Shown: piece after piece, positions 41,902 through 51,561 of the stretch
How positions within the stretch are numbered: position 1 is the stretch's first letter
How the letters are laid out: each line of letters begins with the position of its first letter
NCBI GenBank assembly: GCA_024644385.1
Contig: JAHELB010000007.1
Coordinates: 1 to 54,249 of the forward strand
DNA: 54,249 nucleotides
Direction of reading: 5' to 3'
Source of the DNA: Nitrosopumilaceae archaeon
Lineage (GTDB): Archaea; Thermoproteota; Nitrososphaeria; Nitrososphaerales; Nitrosopumilaceae
The notes under the pieces: generated by a model
Databases searched by the model: none
Told to the model about the DNA's origin: nothing
Seen by the model: only the letters and a program-made list of their open reading frames with translations
Made by a program: the position numbers and the translations under genes

Positions 41902-42843
41902 ATGATCGAACCAGGTCGCGCAGTCAAAGATATTGAAATTGATTCAAACACATCCATAGAACAAATTTTTGAAGAGTTATCTCAATCAGGGGGTTTTGAA
42001 TCGGTGAATCTTTCAGAAGGCCTGGAAATTTTAACAAAAATGATTTCAGATGATCAATGTCTCAGATTTGTCTCATTTGTAGCAGCTCTAGTATCGACGG
42101 GGACTAGGGGAATCATCAAAAATATGATCAAAAACAAGTGGTTTGATGTTGTCATTACAACATGTGGAGCCTTAGATCATGATATTGCCAAACATTTCTC
42201 ACATTACAAAGAAGGTTCCTTTACTATGGATGACCAAGAATTGATGGACCAGAACATACACCGACTAGGTAATGTTTTGGTACCTATGGATAGTTATGGG
42301 CCAATTATTGAAGACAAAATGCAGGTATTCTTAGAAGAAGAATATCAAAATGGGAAAAAAGAAATGACTACTGCAGAAATAACTAAAATGATTGGAAAGC
42401 ATCTAGGAGAAGATTCATTTCTTTTTTGGGCTTACAAAAATGATATCCCTGTAGTTGTTCCAGGAATTATGGATGGAGCCGTAGGAAGTCAAATTTGGCT
42501 TTTCACACAAAAACATCATGATTTCAAACTAAACATTATAGGTGATGCAGAACTGCTTTCTGGATTAATTTTCAAAGCAAAAAAATCAGGCGCCTTTATG
42601 ATTGGGGGAGGAATTTCAAAACACCATACCTTATGGTGGAACCAATATAGAGAAGGATTAGATTATGCCTTTTATATTACAACTGCACAAGAGTTTGACG
42701 GAAGTCTTAGTGGAGCTTTGGTTAAAGAGGCAATTTCTTGGGGCAAGGTAACACAACAAGCAAAACAGACAACACTTCATGCCGAAGTCACAACAATATT
42801 ACCATTTATCTATGCCGGACTTATTTCAAAATTAAAAAAATAG
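41902..42843 (+). CDS. dys: Deoxyhypusine synthase
   Basis: A NAD-dependent enzyme of 313 residues that moves the aminobutyl group of spermidine onto a lysine of initiation factor aIF5A. The active-site Lys240 is in GGGISKHHTLWWN, with TTAQEFDGSLSGA, VSTGTRG and the NAD-side CGALDHDIAKH present. It uses polyamine, linking it loosely to the ureohydrolase family enzyme upstream if that makes putrescine. Leaderless-type promoter likely. Confidence 0.95.
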   Translation: MIEPGRAVKDIEIDSNTSIEQIFEELSQSGGFESVNLSEGLEILTKMISDDQCLRFVSFVAALVSTGTRGIIKNMIKNKWFDVVITTCGALDHDIAKHFSHYKEGSFTMDDQELMDQNIHRLGNVLVPMDSYGPIIEDKMQVFLEEEYQNGKKEMTTAEITKMIGKHLGEDSFLFWAYKNDIPVVVPGIMDGAVGSQIWLFTQKHHDFKLNIIGDAELLSGLIFKAKKSGAFMIGGGISKHHTLWWNQYREGLDYAFYITTAQEFDGSLSGALVKEAISWGKVTQQAKQTTLHAEVTTILPFIYAGLISKLKK

Positions 42844-42901
42844 AAAATTAATTTAGTGATTTTAATAGAAAAAAAGTTTTTTTACATTTATCCTTGTAGT
42901 T

Positions 42902-43828
42902 TTAATTTTTTCTTGTTCTACTAAATGATCCCCCTAGAATTTTTTTTCTACTGATTTCAAGGATTTTAGAAATCACATCAAAAATATTTTCAGTTTTATT
43001 TCCTAAAATTCTTATTATTATTCCAGATTCATCTGGTAAAATAGAGGTTCCAACCGAAACTTCTTCTATTTTTCTAACTGTTTGATTTATAGAATTTTCC
43101 AAATCAATTACATTCTCCTTACTAGTTAAAACGTAAACTGTTCCCACGGTGTTAAATTCTCCTAATATTCCAAAATCTTTTAATCGCTGTTTTTTAGGCT
43201 CGATTTTGGTATTTTCTAAAAATCTAATTTTTTTATCTTGATTCTTACAATGGGTTCGAAGATAACAGATGTCATATACAAACGATTCTCCCATGGCGAC
43301 TCTTCCTGGAGTTAAAATTTCAGAATAAATCAAGGTGGAGTTTTCGTGAACCTTGAGATGTACCTTTTGATAATATCTAGAGTTTTTGTATGGGATTATT
43401 TGATCAGGGATATATTCAAGATAACAATCTTCATCGACAGTAATGTTTACAATTTGTGATGCAGAATTTGAATTCATACTGTAAACTCTTGTAGCTCCCT
43501 GAGTGGTAATATGGGAGATGGCTTTATTTTTTAATTTCACATCTGTTCGGTATCTATCTCCCTGAAGAATTCCACCCGATGGAGAAATAACATAAAGATA
43601 TGCCATTTGTGGTAAGGAAATTTCAGGATATAATGCACGTTGTATTTGTAACGGAATTTGGAAAAACTGTTTTGTAACAATTGTTTTGCCTGTATTATTC
43701 ATTTGTAGTTCCAAATCAAGAATTCCTACTTTTCCAGATTGTCCAACTGCCAACTGTTTTACAGGAGCCTCATAGGCTTGGATTTCCTTTGGTATGTCAT
43801 CTGGTGTATAATAATCTAGTTTATTCAA
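42902..43828 (-). CDS. ureD: Urease accessory protein UreD
   Basis: A 308-residue UreD/UreH-type assembly factor; the beta-helical core includes PQMAYLYVISPSGGILQGDRY, which is the family hallmark, and TTQGATRVYSMNSN. It forms the UreDFG complex that delivers nickel to apo-urease. Start is a TTG at 43828, 3 bases after ureG, and last gene of the ureEFGD unit. Confidence 0.94.
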   Translation of the reverse strand: MNKLDYYTPDDIPKEIQAYEAPVKQLAVGQSGKVGILDLELQMNNTGKTIVTKQFFQIPLQIQRALYPEISLPQMAYLYVISPSGGILQGDRYRTDVKLKNKAISHITTQGATRVYSMNSNSASQIVNITVDEDCYLEYIPDQIIPYKNSRYYQKVHLKVHENSTLIYSEILTPGRVAMGESFVYDICYLRTHCKNQDKKIRFLENTKIEPKKQRLKDFGILGEFNTVGTVYVLTSKENVIDLENSINQTVRKIEEVSVGTSILPDESGIIIRILGNKTENIFDVISKILEISRKKILGGSFSRTRKN

Positions 43829-43831
43829 GAA

Positions 43832-44488
43832 TCAAACCTTTTGTGTAATTGTAGATTTTGGTAAAGAACCAAATAAAACATCATGGATGATATGTTCCGC
43901 TACATCCAAAACACCTTCATCTGTTTTGCAGTTGATAAATACAAACGGTTTTTCTTTTCGATTTATTTCTGCATCTCTCTGCATTAGTTTTAGATCTGCA
44001 CCCACCATAATTGCAAGGTCAATTTTGTTTATCACTAAAAGATCACAACTCTCAATTCCTAAACCACCCTTTCTTGGATATTTGTCTCCACCTGCAACAT
44101 CAATTATGTAAATAAAATAATCTGCAAGAATTGGACTAAAGGTGGTGGTAATATTATCTCCACCGCTTTCAATAATTATTAAATCAAGGTCAGGATGGTT
44201 CGACTCCAATTCCTCTATCACAGACAGATTCATGGAAGGATCTTCTCTTATCGCAGTATGAGGACAACCTCCTGTAGCCAGTCCTATGACTAGGTTTTCA
44301 GGAAGTAATCCCTTTTTTGTGGCTAAATTAGTCCTCATCCTATCTGCATCTTCTTTTGAAATTACATCATTTGAGATAATGCTTACACTGTATCCTTTTT
44401 CAGCCAAAATTGGAACAAAGCGTTCAATGAGCATACTTTTTCCAGAACCTACTGGTCCTCCAATACCAATTCTTGGAATACGAGTCAT
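43832..44488 (-). CDS. ureG: Urease accessory GTPase UreG
   Basis: A SIMIBI-class GTPase of 218 residues with P-loop GPVGSGKS (11-18), the nickel/urease motif GGCPHTAIRED (CPH is the Ni-binding site), IIESGGDN, and NKIDLA for guanine. It energises nickel insertion with UreD and UreF. 17 bases separate it from ureF. Confidence 0.97.
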   Translation of the reverse strand: MTRIPRIGIGGPVGSGKSMLIERFVPILAEKGYSVSIISNDVISKEDADRMRTNLATKKGLLPENLVIGLATGGCPHTAIREDPSMNLSVIEELESNHPDLDLIIIESGGDNITTTFSPILADYFIYIIDVAGGDKYPRKGGLGIESCDLLVINKIDLAIMVGADLKLMQRDAEINRKEKPFVFINCKTDEGVLDVAEHIIHDVLFGSLPKSTITQKV

Positions 44489-44505
44489 GATAAAAAATTC
44501 AATTT

Positions 44506-45207
44506 TTATGTTATAAACATTTTAGAGTCCATCTTTTCATGGGACATCTGAACAACATCTACTTGTGGTGCAAACTGCCACATTTCTAAAATAGATTTAT
44601 TTGAATATTCTCTAATAGTTTGACCTATAATGGGTTTAATGCTGTGAATTATTTTTTGACTTTCAAAATGCTGAATTAATCCGAGTCGTAATGCGGCACC
44701 GATAACCCCCACAGTAAAACCATACAACATCATTGCCATACTTTTCTCTTTTGTAATTTTTAAGGAATGACATCCTATAGCATACGCCACGGGAAAAACT
44801 CCATGGGTTTGGTTGTCAGTTATGCTCTCTTTGTATTGATTTAATATTTTATTGTCTTTTACAAATTCTGACACACATTTTATAAATTGCATACCTGATC
44901 TTACAGATGCATTACGAATTTCTTTGATGGATTTTGAAGCAAAAACTAGATTATCAACCTCTATTATTTTTTTCAGATCATAATTGTTTGCATTATCCAT
45001 TACATTTGCAAGCGCAACACAATCTGTTGGTCCAATTTGCTGAATAATATTAATTCTAATTAGATCAATTAGGTCTACGGTTCCCTGAATTTTTTTTTCA
45101 TTAAAAAGAAATTCCAATCCATTTGAAGTAGTAAAAATACCAGTGGGAAAGAAGGAATCAGACAATTGCATTACTCCTAACTCTTGCTCAATTTCGTCAA
45201 TGCTCAT
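44506..45207 (-). CDS. ureF: Urease accessory protein UreF
   Basis: An all-helical UreF of 233 residues with the opening QLSDSFFPTGIFTTSNGLE and HGVFPVAYAIGC. It bridges UreD and UreG. The ATG at 45207 is chosen since GGTG lies 7 bases upstream; a longer start at 45219 would add four residues. It overlaps the end of ureE. Confidence 0.93.
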   Translation of the reverse strand: MSIDEIEQELGVMQLSDSFFPTGIFTTSNGLEFLFNEKKIQGTVDLIDLIRINIIQQIGPTDCVALANVMDNANNYDLKKIIEVDNLVFASKSIKEIRNASVRSGMQFIKCVSEFVKDNKILNQYKESITDNQTHGVFPVAYAIGCHSLKITKEKSMAMMLYGFTVGVIGAALRLGLIQHFESQKIIHSIKPIIGQTIREYSNKSILEMWQFAPQVDVVQMSHEKMDSKMFIT

Positions 45208-45682
45208 GAATATCACCACCTGAATTTGGGTAAAATACTTGTTCCTTTATGGTCATCTCAATATGTGTAATAAAATCCCCAAATAGTTTTGAAAAAAGTT
45301 CCTTTTCGGATTCGGTCTGAATAGGAAACAAAAACTCTTCTCCTTGTATAGATACGGGTCTATGCCTATTTCCAATAATATGGCCTAAAAGAAACATCAA
45401 TTCAGGCTTGTTTTTCGTCTTGAGTTTAAATGAAATTACCTTTTCGGGTAATTGTTCTAAAACAATTTTTTTGTCCTTGTTTTTGAAAATATCTCCATCA
45501 CGAAGTTTTACTCCTGGGTCTAATTTCCAACCCACATCCGTTCCAAGATCAGTCTTTCTTCTCAAAATTCTTTTTTCTAAATCTATTCGTGAAATCTTAA
45601 TTTTTTCAAAATTCATGTTTTTAAAATATTTAAATTCTTTATCGTGAAAAATATTTCCAATCGGTGAATTAACCTCTAACAC
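45197..45682 (-). CDS. ureE: Urease accessory nickel chaperone UreE
   Basis: A 161-residue UreE with the peptide-binding domain ([18 protein letters not shown]) and the metal-binding domain ([13 protein letters not shown]); the tail GGDIHEH is a short His tip. It hands nickel to UreG. Start is GTG at 45682 with TATA-like GTATAAC 25-30 bases upstream (minus strand, 45706-45712), so it is the first, leaderless gene of ureEFGD. Confidence 0.92.
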   Translation of the reverse strand: MLEVNSPIGNIFHDKEFKYFKNMNFEKIKISRIDLEKRILRRKTDLGTDVGWKLDPGVKLRDGDIFKNKDKKIVLEQLPEKVISFKLKTKNKPELMFLLGHIIGNRHRPVSIQGEEFLFPIQTESEKELFSKLFGDFITHIEMTIKEQVFYPNSGGDIHEH

Positions 45683-45771
45683 AAATTACTTTGTATAATG
45701 ACAGAGTTATACTTTTTTGGATTCCTTTCAAATTTTTAATTATTAAATACCACAGTAGGCTATCAATTTCA
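45683..45771. promoter_or_regulatory. Shared divergent promoter region of ureEFGD and ureABC
   Basis: The 89-base gap holds one TATA-like box for each direction: GTATAAC (complement at 45706-45712) before ureE and TTAAATA (45743-45749) about 25 bases before the ureA ATG. No clear dyad is seen. The arrangement makes simultaneous control of enzyme and nickel-assembly genes likely. Confidence 0.6.
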
Positions 45772-46074
45772 ATGATGCTTACTCCTAGAGAATTAGAAAA
45801 GCTAAATGTTTTTGTAACCAGTGAACTTGCTAGAAGAAGACAAAAACGGGGATTAAAACTAAACCATCCCGAAGCCGTTGCCATACTTGCTGATCATATT
45901 TTAGAAGGAGCTAGAGATGGTAAAAATGTCTCTGAATTAATGAGTTCTGGAAAAAAAGTTTTATCAAAAAATGACGTCTTGCCTGGTGTTTCAGATCTAA
46001 TTCATTCTATTCAAGTGGAAGCAACTTTTGAAGATGGAACCAAGCTGGTAACAGTTCACGACCCTATCGTGTGA
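45772..46074 (+). CDS. ureA: Urease gamma subunit
   Basis: A 100-residue subunit beginning [17 protein letters not shown] and containing [19 protein letters not shown], with [18 protein letters not shown] at the end. ATG at 45772 (or 45775) is used rather than the upstream in-frame start at 45691, which would add a foreign leader and cross the promoter. Its stop overlaps the ureB region. Confidence 0.96.
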   Translation: MMLTPRELEKLNVFVTSELARRRQKRGLKLNHPEAVAILADHILEGARDGKNVSELMSSGKKVLSKNDVLPGVSDLIHSIQVEATFEDGTKLVTVHDPIV

Positions 46075-46079
46075 GAAAT

Positions 46080-46445
46080 ATGATTCCAGGCGAATATTTT
46101 CCATCAAGTGAATCAATAATTGCCAATGTTGGTAAATCCACGACATCAGTTAAAGTTAGCAATACGGGGGATAGGCCCATTCAAGTAGGATCACATACCC
46201 ATTTTTTTGAAGTAAATAAGGCACTTGAATTTCCAAGAAAACAATCCTACGGGTATCATCTCAATATTCCTTCCGGAACTTCGATAAGATTTGAACCCGG
46301 AGAAACCAAAAGAATTGAACTGACCGAATTTGGAGGCAAAAAAATAGTTTTTGGGTTAAGTGGTTTGGTTAATGGACACCTAAAAGAAAAACAAGAAGAT
46401 GCATTCAAAAAAGCAAAAGAAATGGGGTTTAAGGGAATTACATAA
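46080..46445 (+). CDS. ureB: Urease beta subunit
   Basis: A 121-residue subunit with the classic [11 protein letters not shown] start, [19 protein letters not shown], and [20 protein letters not shown] at 46080 is preferred over an overlapping GTG at 46071. Shares one base with the ureC start, so the three structural genes are coupled. The beta and gamma subunits stay separate, unlike the fused forms in plants and Helicobacter. Confidence 0.97.
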   Translation: MIPGEYFPSSESIIANVGKSTTSVKVSNTGDRPIQVGSHTHFFEVNKALEFPRKQSYGYHLNIPSGTSIRFEPGETKRIELTEFGGKKIVFGLSGLVNGHLKEKQEDAFKKAKEMGFKGIT

Positions 46446-48157
46446 TGGCTCTAACTATTCCGCGAAAAACCTATGTTGATTTGTTTGGTCCAACGGTTGG
46501 CGATAGGGTTCGTCTGGCTGATACTGATTTGATTATAGAGATTGAAAAAGACTTGATCAAATATGGAGATGAGGCGGTATTTGGCGGTGGAAAGAGCGTA
46601 CGAGACGGGCTAGGACAATCAAGTGGAGTGTCAAGAGCTGAATCAGTTGACCTGGTAATTACTAATGCAATTGTAATGGATCCTATTTTGGGAATTATTA
46701 AGGCCGATATTGGAATAAAGGATGGAAAAATTGTGGGGGTAGGAAACGCAGGAAATCCCAACATAATGGATGACGTTGATTTTATAATTTCCTCAAATAC
46801 GGAAATTATTGCTGGTGAACATACCATTTGTACTCCAGGAACTATTGACTCACACATTCATTTTATTTCTCCTCAACAAGCTGTTCATGCAATTTGTAAT
46901 GGTACTACCACAATGATTGGTGGTGGAACTGGTCCGGCTGATGGAACAAATGCAACAACATGTACTCCAGGTAAATGGAATATTCATAGAATGCTTGAAT
47001 CAGTCGATGGAATACCAATGAACTTTGGTTTTCTTGCAAAAGGAAATGACTCTCTTCAAACTGCACTACTTGAACAAATAGAAGCAGGCGCTTGTGGCCT
47101 AAAACTGCATGAAGATTGGGGTTCAACTCCTGCAGTAATTGATTCTGCATTAAATGTTGCAGATAAAACGGACACTCAAGTAGCAATTCATACAGATACT
47201 CTAAATGAATGTGGGTTTGTTGATGATACCATCAAGGCTATTGCAGGCAGAACCATACATACCTATCACACTGAGGGAGCGGGAGGGGGTCATGCTCCCG
47301 ATATCATAAAAATAGCTGGTGAAGAAAACATACTTCCTTCATCGACAAATCCTACTAGACCTTTTACAATAAACACATTGGCTGAACACCTTGATATGAT
47401 GATGGTATGCCATCATCTGAACCCTTCAGTCCCAGAGGACGTATCATTTGCAGAATCCAGAATACGAGGAGAAACCATTGCAGCAGAGGACGTATTGCAT
47501 GATTTGGGAGTTTTGAGTATGATGTCTTCAGATAGTCAAGCAATGGGAAGAGTAGGTGAAGTTGCACTCAGAAATTGGCAAACAGCAGATAAGATGAAAA
47601 AGATGACAGGTAAATTACCGCAAGACAATGAAAGAAATGATAATTTTAGAGTAAAGAGATACCTTGCAAAAATCACAATAAATCCTGCCATAACTCATGG
47701 AGTCTCAGATTACGTAGGTTCCCTACAACCAGGAAGATTGGCAGATATTGTGATTTGGTCTCCTCAATTCTTTGGAGTAAAGCCAAAAATGATTATCAAA
47801 GGCGGATTTATTGCGTATTCACTAATGGGAGACCCAAATGCTTCAATTCCTACCACCGAGCCAGTACTTTATCGCCCAATGTTCGGAGCACTTGGTCAAA
47901 CAAAACATTCCACGTCTGTAACCTTCACATCTCAACTGGCATTAGATAATGGCCTTGAATCAGAAATAAAATCAAAAAAGAAATTGGTTCCAGTAAAAAA
48001 CTGTCGTTCTATTGGAAAAAAAGACATGTTGTATAATGATCTTGCCCCAAACATCGAGGTAAATCCTGAAACTTATGAAGTGAAAGTTGATGGAAAACTT
48101 GCTACTGTAAATCCAGCAGAGAGGATTTCCCTATCACGACTCTATCATTTATTTTAA
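46445..48157 (+). CDS. ureC: Urease alpha (catalytic) subunit
   Basis: 570 residues with an intact bis-nickel site: H137 and H139 (DSHIHF), K220 to be carbamylated ([10 protein letters not shown]), H249, H275 and D363 (SSDSQAMGR), and catalytic H323 in the flap (VCHHLNPSV). These numbers are shifted by exactly 3 from the Klebsiella enzyme. It hydrolyses urea to ammonia and carbamate, giving the organism an ammonia source for oxidation. Confidence 0.98.
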   Translation: MALTIPRKTYVDLFGPTVGDRVRLADTDLIIEIEKDLIKYGDEAVFGGGKSVRDGLGQSSGVSRAESVDLVITNAIVMDPILGIIKADIGIKDGKIVGVGNAGNPNIMDDVDFIISSNTEIIAGEHTICTPGTIDSHIHFISPQQAVHAICNGTTTMIGGGTGPADGTNATTCTPGKWNIHRMLESVDGIPMNFGFLAKGNDSLQTALLEQIEAGACGLKLHEDWGSTPAVIDSALNVADKTDTQVAIHTDTLNECGFVDDTIKAIAGRTIHTYHTEGAGGGHAPDIIKIAGEENILPSSTNPTRPFTINTLAEHLDMMMVCHHLNPSVPEDVSFAESRIRGETIAAEDVLHDLGVLSMMSSDSQAMGRVGEVALRNWQTADKMKKMTGKLPQDNERNDNFRVKRYLAKITINPAITHGVSDYVGSLQPGRLADIVIWSPQFFGVKPKMIIKGGFIAYSLMGDPNASIPTTEPVLYRPMFGALGQTKHSTSVTFTSQLALDNGLESEIKSKKKLVPVKNCRSIGKKDMLYNDLAPNIEVNPETYEVKVDGKLATVNPAERISLSRLYHLF

Positions 48158-48183
48158 ATTTTTTTAATAAATTAGACAGGTGT

Positions 48184-49647
48184 TTATTTTATAATTTTAG
48201 AAATTTTTTCACTCAAATTTTCTAGTGCAATAGATATTTCATTTTCTTGTTTGGTAATGTTTGTTCTGTAATTATTAATTTTTTTTATACGATCTTTTAT
48301 CATTCGTTTTTGTTCGGCATATCCTGATGAACCAAAGGAAATCCTGTCCTTTAATGAGGAAATAATTGTGGTAGATTTTAGAAGTTCTGAAATAATTTTG
48401 GGATCAACTTTTGTTCCTTCTAAAGACTTTTTAATTTCATTAGTTGTTAGTTTGTTCAAAGGTTTTTTGGAATAGTGAGCCTGCTGAACCAAAGATCCTG
48501 TAATTTTATGTGCAGTTCTGAAAGGAATTTCTCTTTGTACTAGTTTTTCGGCAATATCTAGGGAGATAATATAACTTGAATCTGCTGCCTTTTTCATCTG
48601 TTTTTCATTTACCTGTAAAGTCAAAAGCATTGGTTTTAAAATTAACAATGCGCTGATAGAGTTTTTTGATGCAGACCAAATGGAGGAATTGATTTGTTGC
48701 AAATCTCTCCCATATCCTGTAGATAATCCTTTAAGAGTAGAAAGGATGCCAGTAAGATTTCCAATTATTTCTGAAGTTTTTCCCCTTGTTAATTCTAAAA
48801 TGTCTGGATTCTTTTTTTGAGGCATTACACTTGATGGCGAGGTAAATTCATCGGATAGTTCAATGAAGGAAAATTCAGAAGTAGACCAAAGCACAAAATC
48901 CTCGGCGATTTTACTAAGATTAGTCATCAAAATAGCAATTATGCCGATATATTCAGCAACAAAATCCCTTGTACTGGTAGCATCAATAGAATTTTCAACA
49001 ATTCCGCCAAATCCCAACATCATAGCAGTGCTATGTCTATCAATTGGTATGCTAGTTCCCCCTACAGGTCCAGCACCTAAAGGACTTTGATTTACACGTA
49101 CATATCCATCAAAAAGACGCTCAAAGTCTCGAAACAGGGCATCTGAGTGAGCTAATAGGTAATGAGAGAATAATCCAGCTTGAGCTTGCTGCAAGTGGGT
49201 ATATAGTGGCATGATTGTTTTTTGATGATTATCTGCCAAAGACACTAGAGCCTCAATCAAGTCAAGCAAGCAATTGCAGAGAATGTTAATGTCGTGTCTT
49301 ATTTTCATTCTAATGTCCAATGCTACTTGGTCATTTCGGGATCTCGCAGTATGCATTTTACCACCGCTGGTCATTCCCGCTTTTTTGATAACAAGAGTTT
49401 CAATTAATTCATGTATATCTTCAGCATTTGAATTTGAATTAATTTTTTCATTTTTTAGTGATTCTAATGCTTTTAGAATTTTTTTTGCATCATTTTTGGC
49501 AATTATTTTATTTTCTTGTAACATTAAGACATGTGCTTGACTTCCTAAAATATCAAAAAGAATAATTTCAGAATCTGCATTTAGAGATGAAACATATTCT
49601 AAGGTGATATCACCCAGATCATGGCCAAGACGTGAACGATACATCAT
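48184..49647 (-). CDS. argH: Argininosuccinate lyase
   Basis: A fumarase-superfamily enzyme of 487 residues; last step of arginine synthesis. It shows TARSRNDQVALD with catalytic Thr/Ser positions, the signature loop SPSSVMPQKKNPDILE and SPLGAGPVGGTS. Two consecutive ATG codons are at the start. The arginine it makes could be the source of agmatine for the ureohydrolase. It is convergent with ureC (26-base gap) and divergent from the SufT-like gene. Confidence 0.95.
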   Translation of the reverse strand: MMYRSRLGHDLGDITLEYVSSLNADSEIILFDILGSQAHVLMLQENKIIAKNDAKKILKALESLKNEKINSNSNAEDIHELIETLVIKKAGMTSGGKMHTARSRNDQVALDIRMKIRHDINILCNCLLDLIEALVSLADNHQKTIMPLYTHLQQAQAGLFSHYLLAHSDALFRDFERLFDGYVRVNQSPLGAGPVGGTSIPIDRHSTAMMLGFGGIVENSIDATSTRDFVAEYIGIIAILMTNLSKIAEDFVLWSTSEFSFIELSDEFTSPSSVMPQKKNPDILELTRGKTSEIIGNLTGILSTLKGLSTGYGRDLQQINSSIWSASKNSISALLILKPMLLTLQVNEKQMKKAADSSYIISLDIAEKLVQREIPFRTAHKITGSLVQQAHYSKKPLNKLTTNEIKKSLEGTKVDPKIISELLKSTTIISSLKDRISFGSSGYAEQKRMIKDRIKKINNYRTNITKQENEISIALENLSEKISKIIK

Positions 49648-49664
49648 CTAAAGTTCTAGAATGG

Positions 49665-49674
49665 TTATATATAG
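49665..49674 (+). promoter_or_regulatory. TATA box of the MIP18/SufT-like gene
   Basis: TTATATATAG lies about 24 bases before the ATG at 49694, the classic archaeal leaderless spacing. It also argues against the in-frame start at 49661, which is upstream of the box. Confidence 0.6.
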
Positions 49675-49693
49675 CATCGACGCTTTTGCCCAC

Positions 49694-50011
49694 ATGAGTC
49701 AAGATATCAAACAACTTCGAGTAAAAATATTCGATGAACTATCCAAGATTGTAGATCCTGAGATAAACACTACAATTACAGAATTAGAATTGATTGATGA
49801 GGTAGATATTAGTGATAGTAAGGTTAAAGTTGATTTGCACTTAACCAGCCCATTTTGTCCGGCAGTGTTTGGATTTAAAATTTGCCAAGATATCCATGAT
49901 AATCTTTTGAAGGTTGATGGGATTGACGATGTCAAGGTAAATGTCTCAAACCACTTTATGGCAGAGCAGATTAACAATCAGGTAAACAATAGTCCAAACC
50001 CAAAAAAATAG
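49694..50011 (+). CDS. MIP18/SufT-like iron-sulfur cluster assembly protein (DUF59)
   Basis: A 105-residue protein with the DUF59 fold: VKIFDELSKIVDPEINTTIT, a beta strand and the LTSPFCPAV loop carrying the conserved Cys. Related proteins mature Fe-S enzymes. It is divergent from argH and convergent with sdhB, an Fe-S subunit; the match of function to neighbour is suggestive. Confidence 0.9.
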   Translation: MSQDIKQLRVKIFDELSKIVDPEINTTITELELIDEVDISDSKVKVDLHLTSPFCPAVFGFKICQDIHDNLLKVDGIDDVKVNVSNHFMAEQINNQVNNSPNPKK

Positions 50012-50012
50012 G

Positions 50013-50780
50013 TTAGCTTCTAAATCCTAAAAGATATCCCCTAAGGAATTGAATTCCCATTGCAGGGTCTACTCCCTTTGGGCATACCTGGCTGCAGGAT
50101 CCTGCAAAATGGCATCTCCAAATACCGTGAGAATCATCGATTATTTTTAATCTCGAATCTTTTCCTTTATCTCTACTGTCAGCTACGTATCGGTAGGCTT
50201 GAGCTAAAGCTTGTGGTCCTATAAAAGAAGAATCTGTAGCCATAGTTGGACAGGCAGAGTTGCAGAGTCCACATTTAATACAATTTGAAAATTGAATGTA
50301 TTGTTCTACTTCTTCTGGAGATTGGAGAAATTCTTTTTCGTCTGACGAAATTTCTGAATCTTCCCGAATTAGAAATGGTTTTACTTTGTGATGAGAATCA
50401 AATAGTCTTTCAAATCTTACCGTCAAATCTCGAATGATCGGAAAATTATTCATTGGTTCAACCGTAACCACATTTGATTCTAATTCGCTAATTTTTGTAA
50501 AGCAAGCAAGTCTTGGTTTACCATTAATTATCATTCCGCATGAACCACATGTTGCCTGTCTACAAGAATAGCGAACTGCCACTGAATGATCAAAATGTTT
50601 CTTAACTTGCAGGATTGCTTCTAATACAGTGGTCCATCTTTGGTAGGGAATTGAAAATTCCATAAATTTTTTTTCGGTGTTTTGTTTTGGGTTAACTCTT
50701 GCAATACGGAGGGTTACTGACTTTGGTGAAGAACTTGTTTTTGATACTGAGTTTTCTTCTAATTTAGGAACTTGTGCCAT
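50013..50780 (-). CDS. sdhB: Succinate dehydrogenase/fumarate reductase iron-sulfur subunit
   Basis: 255 residues with three clusters: [2Fe-2S] CRQATCGSCG, [4Fe-4S] CIKCGLCNSACP, and a third site CHFAGSCSQVCPKG. Electrons pass from FAD in SdhA to the membrane anchors. Last gene of the sdhACDB order on the minus strand. Confidence 0.96.
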   Translation of the reverse strand: MAQVPKLEENSVSKTSSSPKSVTLRIARVNPKQNTEKKFMEFSIPYQRWTTVLEAILQVKKHFDHSVAVRYSCRQATCGSCGMIINGKPRLACFTKISELESNVVTVEPMNNFPIIRDLTVRFERLFDSHHKVKPFLIREDSEISSDEKEFLQSPEEVEQYIQFSNCIKCGLCNSACPTMATDSSFIGPQALAQAYRYVADSRDKGKDSRLKIIDDSHGIWRCHFAGSCSQVCPKGVDPAMGIQFLRGYLLGFRS

Positions 50781-51137
50781 CTATACTACCCCCATGTTTA
50801 CCATTATTATTGTTCGCGAACCATAGGCGATTAAACCAATCATTCCTGCCAGACATCCATAGGATACGGCTTTTTCATAACCTCTTCCTTGTTTTAATTC
50901 TAACAAGATTACTCTAAGCCCGTTGAATCCATGAATTGATAGTAAAATCAAAATTATCTCTAACATTCCGGCATAGGGAAGAAATTTGTAGTTTGCAATT
51001 ACATTGGCATATTCTAAGGATTCAGAGAAGCTCTGTGTAAGGCGCATTAGAATATGAACTGCAACAAGGGCAACTGCTGCTAGTGCAGTTCCATAATGAA
51101 TTTTCATAATTATGCTTTCTCTCAATTTATTCACCAT
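50781..51137 (-). CDS. sdhD: Succinate dehydrogenase membrane anchor, second subunit
   Basis: A 118-residue protein with three helices; conserved HGFNGLRVILLE gives the heme or quinone His and Arg. It overlaps the first anchor by 11 bases and touches sdhB. The C/D naming is by order; either may be the cytochrome-type subunit. Confidence 0.88.
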   Translation of the reverse strand: MVNKLRESIIMKIHYGTALAAVALVAVHILMRLTQSFSESLEYANVIANYKFLPYAGMLEIILILLSIHGFNGLRVILLELKQGRGYEKAVSYGCLAGMIGLIAYGSRTIIMVNMGVV

Positions 51138-51561
51138 ACATTACTGCAAGACCATACAACATTGCAATTGCCGCTAAAACAATAGCAGAATAGATTCCTA
51201 TCTTGTGCCTATAATTCTGTGATGCTGGATTATATGGATAGTCTGGTCTTGAGGGTTTTCCAACACCAACACCTCCATGTCCAAGCATTACTCTAATTCC
51301 ATTTACGGTGTGAAAAACACACATTGCAATTACAATGGCCAAGATTGCATGTCCTTCATTAGTTTGTGTTAAAGCTAAAAATTCATTCCATCCAACTTCA
51401 CCTCTCAAAATTGAACTGGTTTCATAAATGTGGGCAATGAAATATGCTAGTAATCCTAGCCCACTTAATCGCATTAGCAAGTATGCAACTCGTTCTATAC
51501 CATACCTTCGGGGGTTTATCATTCCCCCAATACCTTCTTTGTTTTCGTCTAAAGGTTCCAT
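51127..51561 (-). CDS. sdhC: Succinate dehydrogenase membrane anchor, first subunit
   Basis: A 144-residue anchor with three helices, YFIAHIYETSSI and HTVNGIRVMLGHGG (H-x3-G-x-R), paired with the second anchor, which has the same core motif. Lies directly after sdhA with no spacer. Probably binds heme b. Confidence 0.88.
   Translation of the reverse strand: MEPLDENKEGIGGMINPRRYGIERVAYLLMRLSGLGLLAYFIAHIYETSSILRGEVGWNEFLALTQTNEGHAILAIVIAMCVFHTVNGIRVMLGHGGVGVGKPSRPDYPYNPASQNYRHKIGIYSAIVLAAIAMLYGLAVMYGE

Noticed and set aside
45691-45771. Longer ureA start at 45691
   Set aside because: It would add 27 residues not found in urease gamma subunits and would run through the TATA-like box and divergent promoter.
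46471-46857. 128-residue open frame antisense to ureC
   Set aside because: Lies entirely within the urease alpha gene in the shadow phase, with Pro/Ser-rich composition.
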